Source: Gaiellales bacterium
Lineage (GTDB): Bacteria > Actinomycetota > Thermoleophilia > RBG-16-64-13
Length of the DNA: 64,000 nt
Assembly: GCA_012719395.1 (NCBI GenBank)
Contig: JAAYAL010000052.1
Coordinates: forward strand, 1 to 64,000
Direction: 5' to 3'
Below the pieces are notes generated by a model. The model had not been told where the DNA came from and did not search any database. It worked only from the letters and a program-made list of their open reading frames with translations. Positions 9,638 to 17,667 of the stretch are shown here, piece after piece. The stretch's first letter is position 1. Every line of letters begins with the position of its first letter. The translations under genes and the position numbers were made by a program.

Positions 9638-10654
9638 GTGATGACGGAGGGATCGGCCCCGAGCGCGGCCATACCGGAACCCGACGGCGCGCCGGCTGCC
9701 GCGGGCACCTTGTCCTCGGGGACAGCCTCGCGCCACTTGACGCCGGGAGCGGCGGCCGCGCTCGCCGGTATTTGCCTGCTGTGGGGCGTCAACGTGGTGA
9801 TGATGAAGATCTCCACGGAGGGCTTCCCACCGGCACTCACCGCCGGGTTGCGTAACCTGGTGGCGGCGGTCATCTTTGCCGTGGTGCTGCTGGCCATGCG
9901 CCAGCCGGTCTTCCACCGCGACCGCCGCCTGCGCGACGGCATCGTTATCGGCGTGCTCTTCGGTCTCGACTTTCTTTTCATGTACACCGGCCTGCCTCAC
10001 ACCAATGCCTCGAGAGCCGTCATCTTCATGTACACGCATCCCATATGGGTGGCCCTGGGTGCCCATTTCCTCTTCTCCTACGATCGGCTCACCTGGCGGC
10101 GCGTGCTCGGCCTGGCTCTTGCCCTGGGCGGCATCATCTCGGTGTTTGGGACCAGGACCGGGGACCTGCCTGCCGGCTACGTGCTGGGTGATCTCATGCA
10201 GCTTGGCTGTGCCGTGTTCTGGGCGGCCACCACCCTGTATATCAAGCGTATGTCGGAGAGCTACGAGATCTCGGCGGTTCACGTCCTCTTCTACCAGCTG
10301 GTTTTCTCCATTCCCCTGCTGCTGCTGGCCTCGCTCCTCTTCGAGCGCGGTTTCGCCATCAACATCACCGCGGCCGTGGGATGGTCGCTGGCCTACCAGA
10401 CCTTCATCATTGCTTCGGCCAGCTACCTGGTGTGGTATTGGATGGTCACCCACTACCACGTCACCAACCTTGTGGTCTTCAGCATGCTCACGCCCATCTT
10501 CGGCGTGCTGGCGGGGGCAGTTGTCTTGGGCGAGCACGTAAGTGGCTGGCTGCTGGTGGGTTTGGGACTTGTACTGGGCGGCATATACTTGGTGGCGGCG
10601 CGGTCGCGGAAGACGGGGGCCGCCGTTCCCTCACACGTGGAGTCACAGCCATGA
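9638..10654 (+). CDS. EamA/DMT-family transporter
   Basis: 338 aa; about 10 TM helices, LLWGVNVVMMKIS and C-terminal FSMLTPIFGVLAGAVVLGEHV repeat typical of EamA. Confidence 0.9.
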   Translation: MMTEGSAPSAAIPEPDGAPAAAGTLSSGTASRHLTPGAAAALAGICLLWGVNVVMMKISTEGFPPALTAGLRNLVAAVIFAVVLLAMRQPVFHRDRRLRDGIVIGVLFGLDFLFMYTGLPHTNASRAVIFMYTHPIWVALGAHFLFSYDRLTWRRVLGLALALGGIISVFGTRTGDLPAGYVLGDLMQLGCAVFWAATTLYIKRMSESYEISAVHVLFYQLVFSIPLLLLASLLFERGFAINITAAVGWSLAYQTFIIASASYLVWYWMVTHYHVTNLVVFSMLTPIFGVLAGAVVLGEHVSGWLLVGLGLVLGGIYLVAARSRKTGAAVPSHVESQP

Positions 10655-11559
10655 ACCTACTGCAAGCTATCGGCAACACTCCCTTGGTGGAGCTGGCCAA
10701 CCTGCATGCCAATCCGGACGTGAGGGTCCTGTGCAAGCTTGAGGGATGTAATCCGGGAGGGTCGGTGAAGGACCGTCCGGCCCTCTACATGATCGAGGCC
10801 GCGGAGAGGAACGGCCTGCTGACCAAGGACAAGGTCATCCTGGAGGCTACTTCTGGCAATACCGGTATTGCCATTGCCATGATCGGGGCGGCCAAGGGGT
10901 ATGAGGTCCGGCTGTGCATGCCGGGGTGCGTGAGCAGCGAGCGACGGCTCATCCTGGAGGGGATGGGTGCGGACGTGGAGCTCACGCCGGCCAAGGAGAA
11001 CATCGACGGCGCTATCCGCCAAGCGCATCATCTCCTGGAGGAGCAGCCGGAGCGCTACTACATGCCGGACCAATACAGCAATGAGGCCAACGCCCTGGCT
11101 CACTTCGAGACCACCGGTCCCGAGATCTATCGCCAGACGAGCGGACAGGTGGACTACTTTGTGGCCGGCATGGGCACCGGTGGCACGCTGATGGGCACGG
11201 GACGATATCTGAAGTCGGTGAAGCCCTCGGTGAAAGTGGTGGGTGTGGAGCCGGTCATGGGCCACGCTATCCAGGGGTTGAAGAACATGCAGGAATCCAT
11301 CGTCCCGGCCATCTACCATCGGGAGGAGCTTGATCTCAAGCAGATGGTAGAGGACGGGGAGGCCTTCGAGACCACGAGGCTGCTGGCGCAGAAAGAAGGG
11401 CTGTTCGTGGGCACCTCGGCGGGGGCGGCGGTGGCGGTGGCGCTACGTATCGCCAACATGATTGACCACGGCACCATCGTGGCCATACTCCCCGATAGAG
11501 GGGATCGCTACCTCAGCACCATGCAGTTCCGTTCCGTGTGCGCCAAGTGCCCGCCGTGA
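10651..11559 (+). CDS. Cysteine synthase family PLP enzyme (CysK/CysM-like)
   Basis: 302 aa; NTPLVELANL, CNPGGSVKDRPA (PLP Lys), EATSGNTGIAIAMIGAAKGY, GTGGTLMGTGRYLK. Confidence 0.93.
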   Translation: MNLLQAIGNTPLVELANLHANPDVRVLCKLEGCNPGGSVKDRPALYMIEAAERNGLLTKDKVILEATSGNTGIAIAMIGAAKGYEVRLCMPGCVSSERRLILEGMGADVELTPAKENIDGAIRQAHHLLEEQPERYYMPDQYSNEANALAHFETTGPEIYRQTSGQVDYFVAGMGTGGTLMGTGRYLKSVKPSVKVVGVEPVMGHAIQGLKNMQESIVPAIYHREELDLKQMVEDGEAFETTRLLAQKEGLFVGTSAGAAVAVALRIANMIDHGTIVAILPDRGDRYLSTMQFRSVCAKCPP

Positions 11560-11584
11560 GCCGGCTCTTGGCCGCCGTCACCTG

Positions 11585-12055
11585 ATGTGCGCGCAAAGCC
11601 ACCTACCGTCGGGGCCCGGCTTTTCGCTGGGCCCGGTGGGCATCGAAGTGCCCGCGGGCTGTGTTGCCAACGAAGTGCAGGCGGTGCGCCGCTTGGTGCG
11701 AGGCTACAACCGTGCCCACTCCAGTGTGGCCGACGCCCGTGAACTGGTGGTTGTGGCCCGCGATGCGCAGGGCGTGCTGGTGGGCGGTGCTGCGGGCGAG
11801 ACCTGGGGCGAGGTGTTCGAGCTCGAGTACTTGGGGGTGTCTGAGCCGTGGCGGCGGCAGGGAGTGGGGAGCAGGATACTGGCCTGTGCCGAGGCTGAGG
11901 CGCGAGCCCGTGGCTGTCGACGGGTGGTACTCGACACCTACAGCTTCCAGGCTCCTGACTTCTACCCGGCCCACGGCTACCGCGAGGTGACCCGGGTGGT
12001 CGGCTTCGGCGACGGGGCGGCCAAGCACTTCTTCGCAAAGGAACTGGAAGGGTAA
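11585..12055 (+). CDS. GNAT-family N-acetyltransferase
   Basis: 156 aa; LGVSEPWRRQGVGSRILACAEAEARARGCRRVVLDTYSFQAPDFYPAHGYRE. Confidence 0.85.
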   Translation: MCAQSHLPSGPGFSLGPVGIEVPAGCVANEVQAVRRLVRGYNRAHSSVADARELVVVARDAQGVLVGGAAGETWGEVFELEYLGVSEPWRRQGVGSRILACAEAEARARGCRRVVLDTYSFQAPDFYPAHGYREVTRVVGFGDGAAKHFFAKELEG

Positions 12056-12095
12056 CCCGCTTCTTGGGCTGCCGCGGTCACGGAGGTCTCGTTCG

Positions 12096-12122
12096 CCCGG
12101 AATGGGGAGCATCCATTCCGGG
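12096..12122. other. Perfect 10-bp stem-loop, core of a larger imperfect inverted repeat
   Basis: CCCGGAATGG-GGAGCAT-CCATTCCGGG, flanked by GTCTCG...CGAGAC. Confidence 0.5.
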
Positions 12123-12320
12123 TAAGCGTGAGCGAGACGGCGGGCAGGCCGTGCCTCAGCACGCCGGACCGGTTGCTGGGGGGTCATCGAGGTCGTTCGT
12201 GCAGAGTGGGGCGGGATTGCCCGCTGTGGGTCAAGGTGAACATCGATGATGGGACTCCAGGCGCCTGAGTTCGACTGCCAGTACGCGTATGGTGAGGTAA
12301 CCCTAGGCTAGAGGCTGAGA

Positions 12321-12842
12321 ATGGATTGGACACTCATGGGCGTGCCGGTGGTCAATATCGCCCTGCGCACGCTGGTGGTCTACCTGGTGATCCTCTTGGG
12401 GCTACGCGTCACCGGGAAGCGGGAGATCGGGCAGTTCACCCCCTTCGATCTGGTCATGATCTTGCTGATCTCCAACGCCGTGCAGAACGCCATGGTGGGC
12501 TCGGACACCACCCTGCTGGGTGGTGTGGTGGCCGCCGTGGTGCTGCTGGTGGTCAATCTGCTGCTGTCATTGCTGGTGACCCGCAACCAGCGCCTGGAGC
12601 ACGTCATGGTTGGTTTCCCCACCGTGCTGGTGAGCGACGGCACGGTGATCGCACGGCACATGAGCCGCGAGGGCGTCACCATGGAAGAATTGATGGCGGC
12701 TCTGCGGGAGCACGGCATCATGGCCCCACAGGATGTGGCGCTGGCCGTGCTTGAGATCGACGGCTCCATCAGCGTGGTACCGAAGAGCGCGCCACCGCTG
12801 CGCACGCGCAAGCAGGTCAAATACCTGCGCCGCAAGGGCTAG
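12321..12842 (+). CDS. DUF421 (YetF-like) membrane protein
   Basis: 173 aa; RVTGKREIGQFTPFDLVMILLISNAVQNAMVG, hallmark of DUF421. Confidence 0.9.
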   Translation: MDWTLMGVPVVNIALRTLVVYLVILLGLRVTGKREIGQFTPFDLVMILLISNAVQNAMVGSDTTLLGGVVAAVVLLVVNLLLSLLVTRNQRLEHVMVGFPTVLVSDGTVIARHMSREGVTMEELMAALREHGIMAPQDVALAVLEIDGSISVVPKSAPPLRTRKQVKYLRRKG

Positions 12843-13136
12843 TCCATCCCGAACCATCGGGACCCGCGTGCGTGGAGGAAGGCTGCTGGTGTGCGCTGTG
12901 ATCCACCACGAGATGACGTCCGGGGTGGTTTGCTGCGAGTCGAGGCGTTGCTGTTCCAGACCGCCGAGGTCGATGGACAGATCGAGGGTGCCAAGGGCCT
13001 CGATCAGCTCCTGACGCCTGCGGGCCTCCACGCTCTCCCTCAAGGCGGTCTCCACGGCCTCCTTCTTGGTGCGGGCATTCATAGCGTGCATAGCTGCGCC
13101 AAGCCGTGCTGCATCAATGTCACGCGTTGTCCTCAT
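12567..13136 (-). CDS. VapB-family (type II TA) antitoxin, ORF running on past its normal C-terminus
   Basis: MRTTRDIDAARLGAAMHAMNARTKKEAVETALRESVEARRRQELIEALGTLDLSIDLGGL is VapB-like; the remainder is antisense read-through into DUF421. Confidence 0.6.
   Translation of the reverse strand: MRTTRDIDAARLGAAMHAMNARTKKEAVETALRESVEARRRQELIEALGTLDLSIDLGGLEQQRLDSQQTTPDVISWWITAHTSSLPPRTRVPMVRDGLALAAQVFDLLARAQRWRALRYHADGAVDLKHGQRHILWGHDAVLPQSRHQFFHGDALAAHVPCDHRAVAHQHGGETNHDVLQALVAGHQQ
12843..12930 (-). pseudogene. VapC toxin remnant (first codons only)
   Basis: Shifted frame immediately after VapB reads ...HLVVDHSAHQQ..., like a PIN-domain start (xVVDxSA), and then loses homology. Confidence 0.4.
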
Positions 13137-13176
13137 GCATATCAGCGTAGCGCGATGAGGCTATGCATTCATGCAT
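13135..13176. promoter_or_regulatory. Three ATGCAT palindromes upstream of/at the vapB start
   Basis: ATGCAT at 13135-13140, 13163-13168, 13171-13176; position fits a TA autoregulatory operator. Confidence 0.35.
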
Positions 13177-13190
13177 TGCGGGTGCGCTGC

Positions 13191-14381
13191 CTACGCCACC
13201 ACCTTGCAGGCGTCCTGCGGCCAGAAGGGGGAGAGCTCGCGCAGCCGGGCGATGATGGCCGGCAGCTTCTCTATCACCAGATCAATATCCCTCTCCGTAT
13301 TGTAGACGCTGAGGCTGAAGCGCACCGAGCCGTGGGCGGAGGTGAAGGGCACGCCCATGGCTCGCAGCACGTGGGACGGTTCCAGGGAGCCCGAGGTGCA
13401 GGCCGAGCCGGAGGAGGCGCAGATCTTGTGTTCGTTCAGCATGAGGAGGATGGACTCGCCCTCGATGAACTCGAAGGCGATGCTGGTGGTGTTGGGCAGG
13501 CGATGCTCAGGGTCACCGTTGACCTTGGCCTGAGGTATGCGCTCCAGGAGACCTCGCTCCAGCCGATCGCGCAGGGCGGCCACGCGACCGTTCTCCAGAG
13601 CGATGTTGCGCGCGGCCAGTTCGCAGGCCTTCCCCAAGGCCACGAGAGAGGCTACGTTCTCCGTACCGCCGCGCCGGCCGCGTTCCTGGTGGCCGCCGAT
13701 CATGAAGGGCGAGAAGCGGGTGCCGTGGCGCACGTACAGAGCGCCCACACCCTTGGGGGCGTGCAGCTTGTGGCCGGAGAGCGAGAGCATGTCGATAGCC
13801 GATGTGCTCATGTCCATGCCGATCTTGCCTACGCATTGCACGGCGTCGGTGTGGAAAAGGGCACCGGCCTCGTGGGCCATCTGCGCGAGCTCCTCTACGG
13901 GGAATACGGTGCCTGTCTCGTTGTTGGCCCACATGATGCTGGCCACAGCCGGCTCTGCCTTGAAGCTCTCCGCCACCTGGTCCAGGTCGAGTCGGCCTAG
14001 GCTGTCCACGGGCAGAAAGTGGACCGGGGTACCACGGCTGGCCAGATGCTCGCACAGGTTCTTCACGGCCGGGTGCTCCACCCGAGTGGTGACCACGCCC
14101 GTGCGCTCCGGCCGGGACATGAGCGCGGAGCGGATGGCAGTGTTGTCGCTCTCCGTGCCGCAGCTGGTGAAGATGATCTCGTCGGGGCGGGCGCCCAGCA
14201 GTGCCGCCACCCTTTCCCGAGCCTCGGTGATCTTGCGTCCCACCACTCCGGCGAAGTCGTACATGCTGGAGGGGTTGCCGTAGTAGTCGCGGAGGAAGGG
14301 GAGCATCTCCTCCAGCACTTCGGGTGCCACCGCGGTGGTGGCGTTGTTGTCCAGGTAGACCAGGTCGGAGAAATCCCTCAT
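13191..14381 (-). CDS. nifS: Cysteine desulfurase (NifS/IscS family)
   Basis: 396 aa; VYLDNNATTAVAPEV, SLSGHKLHAPKGVGALYVR, SSGSACTSGSLEPSHVL. Confidence 0.95.
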   Translation of the reverse strand: MRDFSDLVYLDNNATTAVAPEVLEEMLPFLRDYYGNPSSMYDFAGVVGRKITEARERVAALLGARPDEIIFTSCGTESDNTAIRSALMSRPERTGVVTTRVEHPAVKNLCEHLASRGTPVHFLPVDSLGRLDLDQVAESFKAEPAVASIMWANNETGTVFPVEELAQMAHEAGALFHTDAVQCVGKIGMDMSTSAIDMLSLSGHKLHAPKGVGALYVRHGTRFSPFMIGGHQERGRRGGTENVASLVALGKACELAARNIALENGRVAALRDRLERGLLERIPQAKVNGDPEHRLPNTTSIAFEFIEGESILLMLNEHKICASSGSACTSGSLEPSHVLRAMGVPFTSAHGSVRFSLSVYNTERDIDLVIEKLPAIIARLRELSPFWPQDACKVVA

Positions 14382-15229
14382 GCCGCCACCTCTTCCACCA
14401 CCAGATCAGGCGTGACCAGCTCGCGCAGCTTGGCCTCAACGTAGTCCTTGAGCGTCACCTGGGCTGCGGAGCAGCTGGAGCAGACGCCCTGGAGCCGAAC
14501 CAGCACCAGATTGCCCTCCACGTCCACCAGTTCGATGTCGCCGCCGTCCTTGCGCAGGGACGGGCGCACCTCCTGCTCCAGGGTCTCCTCGATGAGCTTT
14601 ATCTTCTGGATATTGGAGAGCTTGACCGGCTTGACGGGCGTGGCCACAGCCGCGGGTGCCTCCGTGGCGCACTCCGCCAGGATTTGGTCCAGGATCTCCT
14701 GGATCTTGCCGTGGCACTTCTCGCAGCCGCCCCCGGCCTTGGTGAAGTGGGTGACGTCTTCCACGGTCTTGAGGTTGTTCTCGCGCACGGCACGCACAAT
14801 CTCATTGTCCGTGACGCCGAAGCACTCGCAGACGATCTCGCCCTCCACCGAAGGCGGCGCCTCACCTTTGTAGTCGGCAATGGCCGCCTCCAGCGCCTCG
14901 CGCCCCATGACCGAGCAGTGCATCTTCTCGCGTGGCAGCCCACCCAGGAAGTCGGCGATGTCCTGATTGGTGATCTGGGCCGCCTCTTCCAGCGTTTTGC
15001 CCATGACCATCTCCGTCAGGGCAGAGGCCGAGGCAATGGCGCTGCCGCAGCCGAAGGTCTTGAACTTGGCGTCCGTGATCCGGCCGTCCGCATCCAGCTT
15101 GAAGGTGAAGCGTAACGCGTCGCCGCAGGCCAGCGAGCCCACCTCACCGGTGCCGTCCGCATCTTCTATCTCGCCCACGTTGCGGGGGTGAAGGAAATGG
15201 TCTTTGACCTTATCGGTGTACTCCCACAT
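14378..15229 (-). CDS. nifU: Three-domain NifU-type Fe-S scaffold (IscU-like + BFD-type [2Fe-2S] + NifU C-terminal)
   Basis: 283 aa; MWEYTDKVKDHFLHPRNVGEI, CECFGVTDNEIVRAV, C-terminal CSSCSAAQVTLKDYVEAKLRE; coupled to nifS. Confidence 0.93.
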   Translation of the reverse strand: MWEYTDKVKDHFLHPRNVGEIEDADGTGEVGSLACGDALRFTFKLDADGRITDAKFKTFGCGSAIASASALTEMVMGKTLEEAAQITNQDIADFLGGLPREKMHCSVMGREALEAAIADYKGEAPPSVEGEIVCECFGVTDNEIVRAVRENNLKTVEDVTHFTKAGGGCEKCHGKIQEILDQILAECATEAPAAVATPVKPVKLSNIQKIKLIEETLEQEVRPSLRKDGGDIELVDVEGNLVLVRLQGVCSSCSAAQVTLKDYVEAKLRELVTPDLVVEEVAA

Positions 15230-15420
15230 GGCGCATCCTCTTGGGTCGATTCTCTGACAGCAGCTTACACTGCTTCACCGCTGGCCGTCATGGTTTGCGG
15301 GCCGAGGGCCGGAGCAGGGTGTCACGCGGTTTGGCTGAGAGGCCAGCGAAGTCTAAAATGAGACATCGATGAACAGCATGCGAGGCGAGGGAGCCTCAGA
15401 CGAGAGAGTGGTGGTGTGGC

Positions 15421-17667
15421 GTGAAGGAAGTTCGGTGGGAACGCGAAAATCACGATGTTACGGCCTTGGTGGCCGGAGCGCTGAGCCGGGGCGATTCGGC
15501 TCTCACCGAATTGGAGGCCATGGACCTGTTTGCCGCCTACGGCGTGCGCGTGGTGCGCGGTCAAGTGGTGACGACGTTGGCGGAGTGCCTGGGCCTGGCG
15601 GCCCGCCTCTCATATCCGGTGGTGATGAAAGGGTCCTCGCGCACCATTCTGCACAAGAGTGACGCAGGGCTGGTGATCACCGGGGTGAACAACGAAGAGG
15701 AGGCAGGCAAGGCTTGGGCCACGCTGGAGGAGCGGGGGCGGGGTCAGCTGGAGGGGATCCTGGTGGAGGAGATGATCCCCGCCGGGCGAGAGTTTGTTAT
15801 CGGCATGACGCGGGATGCCCAATTCGGCCCCGTGGTCATGTTCGGCGTGGGCGGGACGCTGACCGAGGCTATCAAGGACGTCACCTTCGGAATTGCACCG
15901 TTACGGGAGAGGGATGCCCGGCGCATGCTGGACGAGATTCGGGCCAAGGAGTTGCTGGGCACGTTTCGCGGGGCGCCTGCGGTGGACCGCGAGGCGCTGG
16001 TGGCCACCATGCGGGCCATGGGGCAGATGGCGTTGGATCACCCCGAGATCTCAGAGATCGATATCAATCCTTTGCTGGTGGACCAGCAGGGCGTGCCCGT
16101 GGCGGTGGACGCGCTGGTGGCGCTTGGTAACGGCCGCGGAGCGGAGGCACCCTGGGCCAACCGCTACCGGGCCAACACGGCCAACCTGTGGGCGCTGTTC
16201 CATCCGGCCGGCGTGGCTGTCGTGGGGGCGTCAAACGACCCCACCAAGTGGGGCGGCCTAATTCTGGCCAGCCTGCTGTCCGGCGGCTACCAAGGCCGGG
16301 TGTACCCTGTGAACCCGCGGGCCGACACCGTCTACGGGAGGGCAGCGTATCCCACGGTGGCGGAACTGCCGGAAGCGGTGGACCTGGTGCTGGCAGCGGT
16401 GCCGGGGCAGGCGGTGCCGGGGGTGGTGGAGGATTGCGGCAAGCGCGGTGTCAAGGCCTGCGTCATCATCACTGCTGGTTTCGAGGAACTGGGGCCGGAG
16501 GGAGCGGCCAAGGGCCAGGAGGCGGCGGCGCTGGCGGCAGAGTACGGCATTGTTCTCATCGGCCCCAACTCACTGGGGACCATGTGCTCCTGGCACCACT
16601 TCTACGCCACTGGCGCGGCCGTGCTGCAGCCCACCACGGGGCCGGCCAGCTTCATCTCGCAGTCGGGCAGCATGGGCATGCAGCTGATGGAGTCGGCTGA
16701 ACGGCAAACGGCCGGCATTGGCAAGTTCGTGGGCCTGGGGAACGAGGCGCTGTTCGAGGCCTCCGACCTCATGGGGTACCTCACCGAGGATCCCGAGACC
16801 GGCCTCATCCTCACCTACCTGGAGAGCCTGCGGGACGGGCGCCGGCTCCTGCAGGCGCTGGACCGGGCCACGGTCAAGAAGCCGGTCATCTTGCTGCGTG
16901 GTGGCTCCAGCGAGTTTGGCCGTAAGGCGGCGGCCTCGCACACCGGCGCCATGGCCTCCTCGCAGCCTGTATTCGAGGCGGCGGTGCGGCAGGCGGGGGT
17001 GACCTACACCACCAGCCCGGAGGAGTTCCTGGACTTGGTCTACGGCTTCTCCTACATGCCGTTGCCCAAGGGTAAGCGGGTGGCCATCGTCACCTTCGGT
17101 GGGGGATGGGGAGTGCTGGCCGCCGACGAAGTGGCGCGCAACGGGCTGGACCTGGCTGCGTTGACGCCTCCGGTTCTGGACGAACTGAACACGTTGCTGC
17201 CTCCTTTCTGGAGCCACGGCAACCCCATCGACTTGGCCGGCATGTTCACAGACAAGGGTGAGCCGGAGGGGGCCGTGCACGCGGTGGCGCCCTGCGAGAA
17301 CGTCGATGCCGTGCTGGTGCTGGGCGTGCTGGGTATCGTCAGCCAGCCGGTGCGGACGGTGGCGGCCGTGCAGCGGCTGCGCGACGAGTACGGTCTGGAT
17401 GTGGGCGACGTGACGGTTCCCGATGTGGGACAGTACCAGGAGCGGGAGGACGCTTTCATCAGACGTGTCTGCGAGATGATGGAGGAGTTCGACAAGCCCA
17501 TCCTCAATGTCTCTTTCTCGCGCATGCCCAAAGCCGTCTACGATTGCGGCTGCAGGTACTCGGCTGTGGTGATTCCGGCTCCGCTGCGCGCGGTGCGGGT
17601 GCTGGCGCACATGGCTCGGTATCGCGCGTACCGGGAGGCGGCCCAGGCGAGTGAGCCCTGGCTCTAG
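15421..17667 (+). CDS. ADP-forming acyl-CoA synthetase family protein with beta(ATP-grasp)-alpha(CoA-binding/ligase) order
   Basis: 748 aa; N-terminal ATP-grasp (VVMKGSSRTILHKSDAG...EISEIDINPLLV), then CoA-binding (GVAVVGASNDPTKWGGLI) and ligase region with SHTGAMASSQPVFEAAVRQAG. Confidence 0.85.
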   Translation: MKEVRWERENHDVTALVAGALSRGDSALTELEAMDLFAAYGVRVVRGQVVTTLAECLGLAARLSYPVVMKGSSRTILHKSDAGLVITGVNNEEEAGKAWATLEERGRGQLEGILVEEMIPAGREFVIGMTRDAQFGPVVMFGVGGTLTEAIKDVTFGIAPLRERDARRMLDEIRAKELLGTFRGAPAVDREALVATMRAMGQMALDHPEISEIDINPLLVDQQGVPVAVDALVALGNGRGAEAPWANRYRANTANLWALFHPAGVAVVGASNDPTKWGGLILASLLSGGYQGRVYPVNPRADTVYGRAAYPTVAELPEAVDLVLAAVPGQAVPGVVEDCGKRGVKACVIITAGFEELGPEGAAKGQEAAALAAEYGIVLIGPNSLGTMCSWHHFYATGAAVLQPTTGPASFISQSGSMGMQLMESAERQTAGIGKFVGLGNEALFEASDLMGYLTEDPETGLILTYLESLRDGRRLLQALDRATVKKPVILLRGGSSEFGRKAAASHTGAMASSQPVFEAAVRQAGVTYTTSPEEFLDLVYGFSYMPLPKGKRVAIVTFGGGWGVLAADEVARNGLDLAALTPPVLDELNTLLPPFWSHGNPIDLAGMFTDKGEPEGAVHAVAPCENVDAVLVLGVLGIVSQPVRTVAAVQRLRDEYGLDVGDVTVPDVGQYQEREDAFIRRVCEMMEEFDKPILNVSFSRMPKAVYDCGCRYSAVVIPAPLRAVRVLAHMARYRAYREAAQASEPWL

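Noticed and set aside
8369-10537. 722-aa minus-strand ORF antisense to leuS and the EamA transporter
   Set aside because: GC-rich shadow ORF: His/Gly/Arg/Gln-rich with no domain character, while the sense frames are clearly leuS and EamA.
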